A stretch of DNA of 64,000 bases from Palaemon carinicauda (GCF_036898095.1 NC_090765.1:34410835-34474834), one strand, 5' to 3'; counted from the stretch's first letter, positions 1 through 11,364 are shown. Notes: a model not told the origin generated them from the letters alone. A program made the numbers and translations.

Positions 1-450
1 CCTTGATGATGCTGTATATCATAAGGCAGGCAAACAAATTATACACACTTTGTCATTGGTTTCATGCAAATCAGATAAGAATTGACCACGATATAGCAAT
101 AAATACGTTTCTGACATTTTCGTTACCTTGACCTTCGACCTCATCACTCCCAAAATCTAATCAAATTGCCCTTGGATGATGTTCAATCATCCCACCATAT
201 TTCATGAGATTCTGTCAAATAGTTTTTGAGTTATGCGAATCACAAACAAACACAAATAAAATAAATAAATAAATAAATAAATACACTCATATCAAAACAC
301 AACCTTCACAGAAACGAAGTTGACTAAGCTGATAAGGAAGTGAAAATCACAAAGGTAAAGTTATCAAAGCTTCCAAGATAAAGTAGTTAACAAAAAAAGT
401 ATTTAGTTTATCTAAAACGTCAGAGTGCAACCTTCTTTGTAGCATTAATA
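1..450. other. AT-rich non-coding sequence with dispersed-repeat character
   Basis: No gene is visible. The stretch contains an (AAAT)n run around 253-283 and a phrase about non-function of sticks of 'tttttgagttatgcg' followed by 'cacaaacaaacac', which has the look of the 3' part of a dispersed retroposon. I cannot name the family. Its last ~60 bases (390-448) match 1229-1284, so they belong to the tandem unit described at 1112-1550. Confidence 0.4.
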
Positions 451-1113
451 GGTAGTAGGTTGGCCAGGGCACCACCGCCCGTTGAGATACTACCGCTAGA
501 GAGTTAGGGGGTCCTTTGACTGGCCAGACAGTACCATATTGGATCCTTCTCTCTGGTTACGGTTCTTTCCCTTTGCCTACACAGACATCGAATAGTCTGG
601 CCTATTCTTTACAGATTCTCCTCTGTCCTCATACACCTGACAACACTGAGATTACTAAACAATTCTTCTTCACCCCAGGGGTTAACTACGGCAATGTAAT
701 TGTTCAGTGGCTACTTTCCTCTTGGTAAGGGTAGAAGAGACTCTTTAGCTATGGTAAGCAGCTCTTCTAGGAGAAGGACACTCCAAAATCAAACCATTGT
801 TCTCTAGTCTTGGGTAGTGCTATAGCCTCTGTATCATGGCCTTCCACTGTCTTGGGTTAAAGTTCTCTTGCTTGAGGGTACACTCAGGCACACTGTTGTA
901 TCTAGTTTCTCTTTCTCTTGTTTTGTTGAAGTTTTTATTGTTTATATAGGAAATATTTATTTAAATGTTGTTACTATTCTTAAAATATTTTATTTTTCCA
1001 TGTTTCCTTTCCTCACTGAGCTATTTTCCCTGTTGGGGCCCCTGGGCTTATAGCATCCTGCTTTTCCAACTAGGGTTGTAGCTTAGCATTTAATAATAAT
1101 AATAATAATAATA
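451..1113 (+). mobile_element. Retroposon SINE-A, longest copy, with (AAT)n tail
   Basis: The element starts at GGTAGTAGGTTGG and ends in an (AAT)n tail at about 1091-1112. Shorter copies of its 3' end occur at 9952-10054 (minus), 48442-48560 (minus) and 61478-61580 (plus). They share the phrase TTTTCCAACTAGGGTTGTAG next to an (AAT)n run, and they are truncated at the 5' side, as expected for target-primed reverse transcription. The insertion interrupts a tandem unit whose uninterrupted sister at 1229-1300 shows the empty site. There is no internal ORF of note and no convincing Pol III B box, so it may be a LINE-derived non-autonomous element rather than a true SINE. Confidence 0.65.
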
Positions 1114-1550
1114 CTATAAGGACCAACCACTTCAAAAGCACTAGAATATTTCTTCTCGAGTCTCTTCTCTTTTGATACTTGGAATACACATTGTTTATTC
1201 TACACTAGAGTACTAACTTTATTCACTCAAGATAATGTATTTACTTTATCTAAAACGTCAGAGTGCAACCTTCTTTGTGGCATTACTATAAGGACCAACC
1301 ATTTCAAAAGCACTAGAACATTTCTTCTCGAGTCTCTTCTCTTTTGATACTTTGAATACACATTGTTTATTCTACACTAGAGTATTTACTTTATTCACTT
1401 AAGATAAGGCTTCTAATAACCATAAACATAAAGTACTAGAATATTTCTTCTCGAGTCTCTTCTCTTTTGATACTTGGAATACACATTGTTTATTCTACAC
1501 TAGAGTATTTACTTTATTCACTTAAGATAAGGCTTCTGATAACCTTTAAC
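1112..1550. repeat. Three degenerate tandem copies of a ~120-170 bp unit upstream of the lectin gene
   Basis: Units begin near 1112, 1284 and 1431. All carry ATTTCTTCTCGAGTCTCTTC, a 'ttctacactagagta' block and 'tttattcact'. Because they lie directly upstream of the first lectin exon, they may include promoter sequence or an unrecognised 5' exon, but I see no defined TATA box or initiator. Confidence 0.6.
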
Positions 1551-1566
1551 ATTAAGTGTACTTCAT

Positions 1567-3265
1567 ATGCAACACTATCATATTGTCAGATCAGTCTCTC
1601 ACATACGTGTTTTGTGGCATCACTCAACATCCCAAGAGATGAAGTATAGTATACTGATAAACTGTGTCTTGCTCCAGAATCTACCGTCTTTTGTGTGTAT
1701 TAGTGTAACTAAAGTCTCAAGATCCCACGATAAAGCAATTGTTTCGGATACATTAGGAGCCACTAAACAAGAGGTACAAGATGCACGTATTGCAACAGTA
1801 GCAGATGCGATACAAGATAGAGGTATTGCAACTGTAGAAGGTGCGATAAAAGATGCAGGTATTGCAACAGTAGCAGGTGCGATACAAGATACAGGTATTG
1901 CAACAGTAGCAGGTGCCATACAAGATACAGGTATTGCAATAGCAGCAGATGTGATACAAGATACAAGTACTCCCATAGTAGCAGATGCAATACAAGATAC
2001 AGGTATTGCAACAGTAAAAGGGTCGATACACGATACACGTATTGCAACAGTAGCTGGCATAAAAAGAAAAGATGAAACTGGTGAAATTAGAAATGAATCC
2101 TATGATGCTGTTCAACGTTCTTCCATTGAACGCTCCATTCAAAGGAACAGTGAAAATAGCAATAGATCATCAACCCTAATTAAACGACAAGTGAAGAAAG
2201 ACAGCCAACGTGGAAACAAGTACGCCACTAACAAACCACTCCCTAAAATCTTAAGCCTTCTGGACAGCATATTGAATTTTCATTCTGGTGTAGAGCAAAC
2301 TAATGTTACAACTAACGCAACTCAAGAGGAGAGTGATTTAATCTCAATGAATGACATTCTCACAAACAAATCTGACTCGACTGGAGTTTGGGACGACGTT
2401 TTCAAGGTGGTGACATTCAAGATTTCCAGAGATTCTTTTTCGAAATTGTTTTTTCCTGATGACTCGAGCGCGAAAAGCAACGTGTCAGATGATGATGCAT
2501 CTATAACAAACCCGAAGAAGGAGAGTTATCCTCCGTCAGGGTTTGGGCAGTCTTCCCTTCGGAGGGAGAGCTTCCTTTCGCCAGGCTCTGTTCAGCTGTC
2601 TTCTCGTTCTCGGGGAGATTTGCCGAGGGCGGAGGTAAAGACGGAGAAAATTGGTCATCCTAAAGAAATAAAAAAGGAGAGAAGTTCCAAAACCAAAGTC
2701 GAAAATGAAAGACTTAAAGTAAATGTGAAAATTCTTCAGTCAAAATTTGATAAAAGCGATGAAACAAAAAACAACGATAAAAAGAATATTACGGATATTC
2801 TGAAATATATGACCAAACTGATCGATGAGTTCTCAGGAGAAGCCAGACATCAAAAATTACCAACCACAACAATTTCTCCCTTAGATATGGAAGAAATACT
2901 AAAACAAATGCAACTGTCAATCGATTTGGCACAGGACAGAACGCCGAACAGTGTAAGTAGGAACCTCATAGGACTTGAAACATCAGCAAGACGCGAGCAT
3001 AAAGATATGCAGACGATTATAAACGAGATGGATAAACTATTAAAATTTGAGGGAATCCATTCTTCAAAGGCACCTTCCTCCAGAAAGGATTTTCAAAACG
3101 TCTTTGATCAAATGGAAGAAGTGATTAAGGAACATAAAAGATCTATAAACACTGAAGTATCGAGATATTCGCTAAACAGGGGGAGAAGAAGCTTAAAAGA
3201 ACAAAAACGCAAAAATCATTTGGTTTTGCCGAAAACGAGGAATGGTACTTTACTGAATTTTAAAG
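1567..3265 (+). CDS. C-type lectin gene, exon 1: long repeat-bearing N-terminal region
   Basis: This large exon is open from 1567 and reaches a GT donor (TTTAAAG|GTAATA) at 3266 in phase 1. Exon 2 supplies the next two bases, making a Glu codon. Adding the four exons gives 2127 coding bases, exactly 709 codons including the stop. A second ATG at 1639 opens a Met-Lys-Tyr followed by a hydrophobic stretch like a signal peptide, and I prefer it; the first ATG gives a hydrophilic start. The true start could also lie on an unseen upstream exon. Residues ~73-165 are eight 12-residue repeats. The rest is rich in Lys, Glu, Ser and Asn and looks partly disordered or coiled-coil. Without splicing the frame would stop at 3285. 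The N-terminal region has no family I recognise. Confidence 0.7.
1783..2060 (+). repeat. 36-bp in-frame coding minisatellite (8 copies)
   Basis: Eight units of 36 bp encode variants of a 12-residue repeat close to GIATVAGAIQDT. Period and frame are preserved in all copies. Substitutions are mostly at positions 1-2 and 7-8 of the unit, while the Ile-Ala-Thr-Val and Ile-(Gln/Lys/His)-Asp positions are largely kept. The regular spacing suggests a short helix- or solenoid-like structural repeat. Confidence 0.85.
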
Positions 3266-3329
3266 GTAATACAAAATTGTTTTGATATTCAGTCAGCTAA
3301 AGGAGCTTCCATAAACCCATTTGGTATCC

Positions 3330-3820
3330 TTAATTAAAATCTAAAATTCTTCAATTCTTCTTTCTCAGTTTTATCCGAACTATAATATTTCAAATCTTTA
3401 ATTCTTCTTTCTCAATTTTATCCTAAATATTACATTTCAAATCTAAAACTCTTTTTTTTTTTTTTTAGTTTTATCCAAAATATTACATTTCCAATCTAAA
3501 ACTCTTTTTTTTTAGTTTTATCCAAAATATTACATTTCAAATTTAAAACACTTTTTTTTAGTTTTATCCAAATTATTACATTTCAAATCTAAAACTCTTT
3601 TTTTTAGTTTTATCCAAAATATTACATTTCAAATCTAAAACTCTTTTTTTCTAGTTTTATCCAAAATATTACTTTTCAAATCTAAAACTCTTTTTTTTTT
3701 TTTATCCAAAATATTACATTTCAAATCTAAAATTCGTCTTTCTCAGTTTTATCCAAAATATTATATTTCGAATCTAAAATTCCTCTTTTTTTAGTCTTAT
3801 CTAAAATATTACATTTCCAT
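3330..3820. repeat. T-rich tandem repeat, ~47-bp unit, intron 1
   Basis: About ten copies of a unit reading TTTTATCCAAAATATTACAT, then a short 'ttcaaatctaaaactc' link and a T-run of varying length (7-14). It begins within 70 bases of the exon 1 donor. Confidence 0.8.
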
Positions 3821-4001
3821 AATAATAATAAAACACTTCAAATCGAACCATATCTACTTCAAAGGGACCTAACAGCAAAATTACTAGTAAATATTAAGTT
3901 TAATTCGTACAAATTGTTCATTGATCAAACTCACATTAGTTCATTCTCATAAAAATTTATATTTTATCCGGAATTTTTTTCCTTCTGGAAAAAACATTTC
4001 C

Positions 4002-4054
<53 letters not shown>

Positions 4055-4221
4055 CTGTTCAAATCAAACCATATCTACTTTAAAGGGACCTCACAGCAAA
4101 ATTACTAGTAAATATTAAGTTTAATTCATAAAAAATTGTTCATTGATCAAACTCACATTAGTTAATTCTCATAAAAATATATATTTCATCAGGATTTTTT
4201 TCCTTCTGGAAAAACATTTCC

Positions 4222-4279
<58 letters not shown>

Positions 4280-4440
4280 TAATAATAAACTCTTCAAATC
4301 GAACCATATCTACTTTAAAGGGACCTCAGACACAGCAAAATTACTAGTAAATATTAAGTGTAATTCATTCAAATTGTTCACTGAACCCACGGTTAATTCT
4401 CGTAAAAATATATATTTTATCAGGATCTTCTTCTGAACAA
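3820..4440. repeat. Three ~200-bp tandem units, two carrying long (AAT)n arrays, intron 1
   Basis: The unit contains 'accatatctacttta aagggacct', 'attactagtaaatatta' and 'ccttctggaaaa', followed by 'catttccataataat'. The (AAT)n array grows from 3 repeats (3817-3829) to ~17 (4003-4052) and ~18 (4222-4288), so the microsatellite expanded within successive copies of a larger duplication. Peptides read through these arrays (poly-Ile, poly-Asn) are not genes. Confidence 0.8.
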
Positions 4441-4603
4441 AGCTAATGGGTCTCATCTCTGAAATTGACCTGACTGATAAAAGAATTGTTACATAAATAA
4501 GTTTATCTCTAGATAACCTAATCTATCAAGTACAATCAAACATTTTGGTCCCTATGGCTGGTCAAGTACTGATAATAGTTCACCCCATGTCACTTTTAGA
4601 CTA

Positions 4604-5515
4604 TTAATTCGAGGAATAAATGAAAGGAATCCGGTTTACGTTAATAATTTTACATTTAAGACTGCTATAAAAATGAATACTTGAATAAAATATATCAATT
4701 CGATGAATAAATCAAAGGAGTTCGGTTTACGCTAATAATTTTACATTTAACACTGCTATAAAAATGAATACTTGAAAAAATATATTAATTCGATGAATAA
4801 ATCAAAGGAGTTCGGTTTACGTTAATAATTTTACATTTAACACTGCTATAAAAATGAATACTTGAATAAAATATATCAATTCGATGAATAAATCAAAGGA
4901 GTTCGGTTTACGCTAATAATTTTACATTTAACACTGCTATAAAAATGAATACTTGAAAAAATATATTAATTCGATGAATAAATCAAAGGAGTTCGGTTTA
5001 CGTTAATAATTTTACATTTAACACTGCTATAAAAATGAATACTTGAATAAAATATATCAATTCGATGAATAAATCAAAGGAGTTCGGTTTACGCTAATAA
5101 TTTTACATTTAACACTGCTATAAAAATGAATACTTGAAAAAATATATCAATTCGATGAATAAATCAAAGGAGTTCGGTTTACGTTAATAATTTTACATTT
5201 AACACTGCTATAAAAATGAATACTTGAAAAAATATATTAATTCGATGAATAAATGAAAGGAATCCGGTTTACGTTAATAATTTTACATTTAAGACTGCTA
5301 TAAAAATGAATACTTGAATAAAATATATCAATTTGATGAATAAATTAAATGAGTCCGGTTTACGTTAATAATTCTACATTTAACATTGCTTCTAAAAAAA
5401 TGAATACTTGAAAAAATATATTAATTCGACGAATAAATTAAATGAGTCCGGTTTACGTTAATAATTTTACATTTAACATTGCTTCTAAAAAAATGAATAC
5501 TTAATAAAATATTTG
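4604..5515. repeat. Tandem repeat of ~90-bp monomers arranged as ~181-bp dimers, intron 1
   Basis: About ten monomers contain TTTACGTTAATAATTTTACA (or GCTAATAA in alternating copies) and 'ctataaaaatgaatacttga'. In the centre (4697-5150), monomers alternate between two types: GTTAATAA with 'gaataaaatatatcaatt' and GCTAATAA with 'gaaaaaatatattaatt'. This shows dimer-level amplification. The outer copies are more diverged. Confidence 0.85.
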
Positions 5516-5623
5516 TTTCTAGATAAATATTAAAGAATGTACATAAGGTAATTTAACTTTGGCCCAACATTCACTCATACACAAAAGAAACCTAACATTC
5601 CTGGATTATACAAGTTGGCCTTT

Positions 5624-5628
<5 letters not shown>

Positions 5629-5662
<34 letters not shown>
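5629..5662. repeat. Poly(A) run in intron 1
   Basis: A ~34-base A tract, preceded by sequence with no recognised element. Confidence 0.9.
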
Positions 5663-5667
<5 letters not shown>

Positions 5668-6031
5668 AGATCTAAATATTTCTTAAACATGGACAATTCT
5701 ATCATTTGAGATACATGGCGTATTTTTCGTATAGTGGAAACTCGGTCTATAATAAGACTAACAATCCTTTCTTACATAATTTTTGTAGCTTCTGTTTGGA
5801 AATTCTGAAATTCAACCCCTCTGAGCATTGGCAGGTTTTGAAAGATAACATCTAAGGTTTGGCCATGTCAGAAAATCTCCTTCAAACTTAAGAAGGGCTG
5901 GTCCATCTTTTTCTGGGATATTCACCTCACATTTGGGAGGCTCTGAACACAAATCTTATTGATAGAATAGCGCCTAAGGCTCTCCATATAATGTATAGTT
6001 CGTCTCTTGTTTTCATCTTGAGATCACCAGA

Positions 6032-6162
6032 CTGTGATTGTTTACACACACTGCAAACCAACCTAGTATCGGTGGCCCTGATTAGTACGGCTTTCCTGAT
6101 CATGGCGGTACACAAACTTTCACCATGTTAAGGTATACCCCCACTCAGAAAGGGACATGTAT
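6032..6162 (+). mobile_element. Retroposon SINE-B copy 1 (3' part)
   Basis: It matches 12225-12345, sharing GCAAACCAACC, 'ggtggccctga', 'agtacggcttt/agtacagcttt' and 'gctgatcatggc'. The 3' end runs directly into (TG)n and (TA)n arrays. The upstream part of the family (as at 12115-12220) is missing or too diverged to recognise. Confidence 0.6.
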
Positions 6163-6178
6163 ACTATGTGTGTGTGTG

Positions 6179-6230
<52 letters not shown>

Positions 6231-6240
6231 TATATACCGG

Positions 6241-6274
<34 letters not shown>

Positions 6275-6301
6275 TATAATAATATATATATACATATATA
6301 T

Positions 6302-6382
<81 letters not shown>
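6163..6382. repeat. (TG)n/(TA)n compound microsatellite
   Basis: Over 200 bases of nearly pure TA with short AATAATA and CCGG interruptions, attached to the 3' end of a SINE-B copy. Apparent Tyr-Ile ORFs here are artefacts. Confidence 0.95.
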
Positions 6383-6386
<4 letters not shown>

Positions 6387-6825
6387 TTGACCCTTTCAAT
6401 ACCTACCTAGTGTATACCTCTTACACTCTAGTTCGTATAGTTTTAACTGAGTTTTCGACAAGTTTCCAGAACATGGAATTCTCTTTTCCAGATTTCCAGA
6501 ATAATTCGACCTGATACTATTTCAACACTCAGATCTGTTAGCACTTGAAAGATGAAGTCCAATGATAAATTTTCCTTCAGGAGGCGAGACTCTAAAGCTT
6601 TTCAAGTTAACTTCTACATCAAGTGAATTTTTTCATCATTAATTAACCACAAGTATCAAAGTACCTTGTAAATCCCTCAGTTTCAGAAATATATAAATTA
6701 GTTTTCATGACCTAACATTCCTCTACCTCTCCCATATAAAGGTGAGTACAGGCTATTTAAATGATAAGAAACCTGTATTTCCCCCAAATCATCTTAATCA
6801 ACTAAATGTGTAAATGCAACCAAAT

Positions 6826-6998
6826 TTATTTTTTTAATTTTTTCCCACTAACTTATAACTTATCTTTTAATTTTTTCCCACTAACTTATAACTCATCTTT
6901 TAATTTTTTCCCACTAACTTATAACTTATCTTTTAATTTTTTCCCACTAACTTATAACTTATCTTTTAATTTTTTCCCACTAACTTATAACTTATCAC
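6826..6998. repeat. Five copies of a 34-bp tandem repeat, intron 1
   Basis: The unit is 'ttttaattttttcccacta acttataacttatc', nearly identical in all five copies. The ORF across it is a by-product. Confidence 0.9.
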
Positions 6999-7372
6999 TA
7001 ACTTCTCAAACAGCAAACTCAGATAGTTGACTGCATATAAAACTAGAAAAGCACTGAGTGCAGACCTCCGTCAAGGCAGACAATTTCCAGAAATCAGCTT
7101 GCCTTTTCCAGAATTGATTTAGACCGTAGGCGTATTTGAAGTCTGTGTGACAACCATGTGCGTGCTTAGGTTAAGGTTAGGGTTAATTCGGTCAACCATT
7201 TGCTCGACTTTGACCTTTAACCTAGGACTTTAAAATTCAATCACTTGCAAGTCTAAACATAATTAATCAATAAATGTTTCACTACTCTATGAGTAAAATT
7301 GTGGTCAGGAAGTTGTTCACAAACAAACAGACAAAAAGAAGCGAAAACATAACCTCTCCCCAACTTCTACAG
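6999..7372. other. End of intron 1, possible retroposon remnant, branch/acceptor region
   Basis: No gene is visible. Around 7170-7350 a 'tttgacctttaacctagg' phrase and 'cacaaacaaacagacaaaa' resemble a common crustacean retroposon 3' end, at low confidence. The last bases, CCCCAACTTCTACAG, give a plausible polypyrimidine tract and 3' splice site for lectin exon 2. Confidence 0.4.
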
Positions 7373-7484
7373 AGCCCAGCCAGGACCCGTGCACAGAGCC
7401 TTTCGTAGATGTCGCTTACAAAGTATGCATCCTCCCTGTCTTCGATCGCCAACTTTCATGGCATGACGCACACCAATACTGCAA
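7373..7484 (+). CDS. C-type lectin gene, exon 2: start of the lectin domain
   Basis: This 112-base exon sits between an AG acceptor (TTCTACAG) and a strong donor (GCAA|GTAAGT). Read in the phase set by exon 1, it encodes 36 residues with Cys-Thr-Glu-Pro-Phe, a second Cys, then LSWHDA and a third Cys. This is the usual first part of a long-form C-type lectin domain: an N-terminal Cys pair, the LSW..A helix and the Cys that bonds with the final one. It ends in phase 2 and needs one base from exon 3 to complete a Lys codon, which exon 3 supplies. Confidence 0.8.
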
Positions 7485-7552
7485 GTAAGTATTTCATATT
7501 TACTATTTTTCAGGGATCGGTAGTAACCAAACCTTGGGGTAATGGATAGTTT

Positions 7553-9790
7553 TCAGAAAAACGTGTTTTCAATACAAGTTTGTTGAGAGTTGAGAAAGAC
7601 GTGTTTTCAATTCAAGTTTGTTGAGAGTTGAGAAAGACGTGTTTTCAATTCAAGTTTGTTGAAGGTTCAGAAAGACAAGTCTTCAATTCAAGTTTGTTGA
7701 AGGTTCAGAAAGGTGTGTTTTCAATTCAAGTTTGTTGAAGGTTCAGAAAGACATGTCTTCAATTCAAGTTTGTTGAGAGTTGAGAAAGACGTGTTTTCAA
7801 TACAAGTTTGTTGAGAGTTGAGAAAGACGTGTTTTCAATTCAAGTTTGTTGAAGGTTCAGAAAGACATGTCTTCAATTCAAGTTTGTTGAAGGTTCAGAA
7901 AGGTGTGTTTTCAATTCAAGTTTGTTGAAGGTTCAGAAAGACATGTCTTCAATTCAAGTTTGTTGAAGGTTCAGAAAGGTGTGTTTTCAATTCAAGTTTG
8001 TTGAAGGTTCAGAAATACACGTGTCTTCAATTCAAGTTTGTTGAGAGTTGAGAAAGACGTGTTTTCAATTCAAGTTTGTTGAGAGTTGAGAAAGACGTGT
8101 TTTCAATTCAAGTTTGTTGAAGGTTCAGAAAGACATGTCTTCAATTCAAGTTTGTTGAAGGTTCAGAAAGGTGTGTTTTCAATTCAAGTTTGTTGAGAGT
8201 TGAGAAAGACGTGTTTTCAATTCAAGTTTGTTGAGAGTTGAGAAAGACGTGTTTTCAATTCAAGTTTGTTGAAGGTTCAGAAAGACATGTCTTCAATTCA
8301 AGTTTGTTGAAGGTTCAGAAAGGTGTGTTTTCAATTCAAGTTTGTTGAAGGTTCAGAAAGACATGTCTTCAATTCAAGTTTGTTGAGAGTTGAGAAAGAC
8401 GTGTTTTCAATACAAGTTTGTTGAGAGTTGAGAAAGACGTGTTTTCAATTCAAGTTTGTTGAGAGTTGAGAAAGACGTGTTTTCAATTCAAGTTTGTTGA
8501 AGGTTCAGAAAGACATGTCTTCAATTCAAGTTTGTTGAAGGTTCAGAAAGGTGTGTTTTCAATTCAAGTTTGTTGAAGGTTCAGAAAGACATGTCTTCAA
8601 TTCAAGTTTGTTGAGAGTTGAGAAAGACGTGTTTTCAATACAAGTTTGTTGAGAGTTGAGAAAGACGTGTTTTCAATTCAAGTTTGTTGAAGGTTCAGAA
8701 AGACATGTCTTCAATTCAAGTTTGTTGAAGGTTCAGAAAGGTGTGTTTTCAATTCAAGTTTGTTGAAGGTTCAGAAAGACATGTCTTCAATTCAAGTTTG
8801 TTGAAGGTTCAGAAAGGTGTGTTTTCAATTCAAGTTTGTTGAAGGTTCAGAAATACACGTGTCTTCAATTCAAGTTTGTTGAGAGTTGAGAAAGACGTGT
8901 TTTCAATTCAAGTTTGTTGAGAGTTGAGAAAGACGTGTTTTCAATTCAAGTTTGTTGAAGGTTCAGAAAGACATGTCTTCAATTCAAGTTTGTTGAAGGT
9001 TCAGAAAGGTGTGTTTTCAATTCAAGTTTGTTGAGAGTTGAGAAAGACGTGTTTTCAATTCAAGTTTGTTGAGAGTTGAGAAAGACGTGTTTTCAATTCA
9101 AGTTTGTTGAAGGTTCAGAAAGACATGTCTTCAATTCAAGTTTGTTGAAGGTTCAGAAAGGTGTGTTTTCAATTCAAGTTTGTTGAAGGTTCAGAAAGAC
9201 ATGTCTTCAATTCAAGTTTGTTGAGAGTTGAGAAAGACGTGTTTTCAATACAAGTTTGTTGAGAGTTGAGAAAGACGTGTTTTCAATTCAAGTTTGTTGA
9301 GAGTTGAGAAAGACGTGTTTTCAATTCAAGTTTGTTGAAGGTTCAGAAAGACATGTCTTCAATTCAAGTTTGTTGAAGGTTCAGAAAGGTGTGTTTTCAA
9401 TTCAAGTTTGTTGAAGGTTCAGAAAGACATGTCTTCAATTCAAGTTTGTTGAGAGTTGAGAAAGACGTGTTTTCAATTCAAGTTTGTTGAAGGTTCAGAG
9501 AGACATGTTTTCAATTCAAGTTTGTTGAAGGTTCAGAAAGGTGTGTTTTCAATTCAAGTTTGTTGAAGGTTTAGAAAGACGTGTTTTCAATTAAATTTAG
9601 TTAAGGTTCAGAAAGACGTGTTTTCAATTCAAGTTTGTTGAAGGTTTAGAAAGACGTGTTTTCAATTAAATTTAGTGAAGGTTCAGAAAGACGTGTTTTC
9701 AAATCAGGTTTGTTGAAGGTTTAGAAAGACGTATTTTCAATTAAATATAGTTAAGGTTCAGAAAGACGTGTTTTCAATTCGAGCTAGTTG
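7553..9790. repeat. Large 37-40 bp minisatellite with 838-bp higher-order repeat, intron 2
   Basis: Roughly 58 monomers of the form 'gaaggttcagaaagacatg' plus TCTTCAATTCAAGTTTGTT. Four main monomer types differ in GAGAGTTGAG/GAAGGTTCAG and GACGTG/GACATG/GGTGTG/ATACACGTG. Rare variants recur at fixed distance: 'aaatacacgtg' at 8013 and 8851, and TTTTCAATACAAG near 7797/8635 and 8407/9245, each 838 bases apart. A block of ~22 monomers was therefore duplicated as a whole. The last ~240 bases are degenerate. Confidence 0.95.
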
Positions 9791-9951
9791 AAGGAAGGAA
9801 CTGGGATTAACGAAAAAGAATATCTATTCTCACCTAATTTCTACCTTTCTAATTACATACATCTGACTCGTTCAGAAAAGTGTAGGATTACTAGGATGAA
9901 TTGCAAGAACACTATAAAATGACAAATGATCTCACAAATATATAGTGACAA

Positions 9952-10054
9952 ATTATTATTACTTGCTAAGCTACAATCCTAGTTGGAAAAGCAGGATGCT
10001 ATAAGCCAAGGGGCTCCCACAGGGAAAATAGCCCAGTGAGGAAAGGAAACGAGG
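9952..10054 (-). mobile_element. SINE-A fragment, minus strand
   Basis: Reverse complement of the SINE-A 3' end: it has CTACAATCCTAGTTGGAAAA, 'gctataagcc' and 'agcccagtgaggaaa', with ATTATT as the tail complement at 9952-9961. Confidence 0.8.
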
Positions 10055-10455
10055 AACATTCTGCATTCCAAAGGTCGATGAAAATGTGATAAATTTTTTT
10101 CTATATGAGATTAAGCAACCTTATATAATGATATGAAAAGAAACACGTTACAATTAACATTACAGTGAATTTGTAAGGCAGATTACATTGGTAACTCCTT
10201 TACATGATTCTGATTGATTGATCAATATCAAACTGTCAGGGCTGCAACAAATGATTCAATAATAAGCAAACTTTCTCAGAATTAAAGGGGGGGGGGGCTG
10301 AGAATATAAATAACTGCATGTCACCTATGCAATTTATATATCTTTTAAGTCATAGGAAAATGATGGATAGCATTGGCTATCAAATTGAACATTTAACAAA
10401 TGATGAATGTGGATTAAATTTTCTAAAATCCTTTGCTTATGTTTATACTGCCTAA
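10055..10455. other. Intron 2 sequence without recognisable features
   Basis: AT-rich sequence with a G9 run near 10288. I see no ORF, exon or repeat match. Confidence 0.5.
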
Positions 10456-10680
10456 CCATGGGTAGCCGATGTGGTAACGTCCCTGACCGGCAAACGCCAG
10501 ACAGGGGTTCGAGTCCGGCTCAAACTCGTTAATTCCTTTGGTCGCTGCAACCTTACCATCCTAGTAAGCTAAGGATGAGGGGTTTGGGGAGCCTATAGGT
10601 CTATATGCTGAATCATCAGCAGCCATTGACTGGCTTTCCTTGGTCCTCGCTTTGGTGGAGAGGGGGCTTGAATGCTGATC

Positions 10681-10778
<98 letters not shown>

Positions 10779-10866
10779 GTCAGTCTCTAAGGCATTGTCC
10801 TTCTTGCTAGGGCCATGTCACTATATCTTGCCTCTGCCATTCATTAGCGGCCTTTAAACCTTTAAA
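10456..10866 (+). mobile_element. tRNA-derived SINE-C with expanded internal (TA)n(TG)n
   Basis: The head is tRNA-like: an A-box-like TAGCCGATGTGG, and an exact B-box GGTTCGAGTCC at about 10506-10516 inside CAGGGGTTCGAGTCCGGCTC. The body matches the reverse complement of 62565-62912 over its full length, through 'taattcctttggtcg', 'gtgg agaggggg cttg' and 'ggtcagtctcta'. The sister copy has only TATGTATATA where this copy has ~95 bases of TA/TG repeat (10682-10776). The Pol III promoter boxes look intact. Confidence 0.85.
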
Positions 10867-11362
10867 TACAGATTAGTGGAAAGAGCATTCGAATTTTCCT
10901 AAAATCCTTTTAGTAAATAAACAAATTATTGACAAATATATCTACATATACGTGTGCTTAAGTTTGTAATAGTAAACGGGTGTCATGGATGCAAAGGGTT
11001 CACATTGATTAGTACAAATATCTGATTTTGGCACAAATATATAAAGCCAAGTCAAAATAAACTTATAATTTCCCTCGATAACCAGATACAGAGACTCACG
11101 ATAGCAATCCTCTAGTTTGACGACCATAGTAAGAGAATATTAAGGATATTGATAAACACTACTTACATGGTAGGATCAAATACTTTCAATACCTTAAGGT
11201 GTATAACCTCTTGAACACTTCTATATTGCCTTTAAGGTCTCTATATACAGAAAATGTAGACGCAGAAGCCCTTGGGACGTATAGCTTTTTGTCTAACCAA
11301 GCGGGATAAGAAATAAAATGAGGAAGCTCAGCGAATTAGTTCAAACGTTTAGTTTTTATAAT

Positions 11363-11364
<2 letters not shown>
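10867..11364. other. Intron 2 sequence without recognisable features
   Basis: AT-rich, with no supported ORF or exon and no repeat match within the window. Confidence 0.5.

Noticed and set aside
1620..2142. Three minus-strand ORFs opposite the 36-bp repeats
   Set aside because: They are shadows of a tandem repeat whose period is a multiple of three; the plus frame has the exon signals.
6125..6514. ORFs of Tyr-Ile repeats (also 10605-10857, and poly-Asn/Ile near 3921-4436)
   Set aside because: They are translations of (TA)n and (AAT)n microsatellites.
7553..9790. CRISPR-like regular repeat
   Set aside because: Monomers are directly adjacent without unique spacers, and the DNA is eukaryotic.
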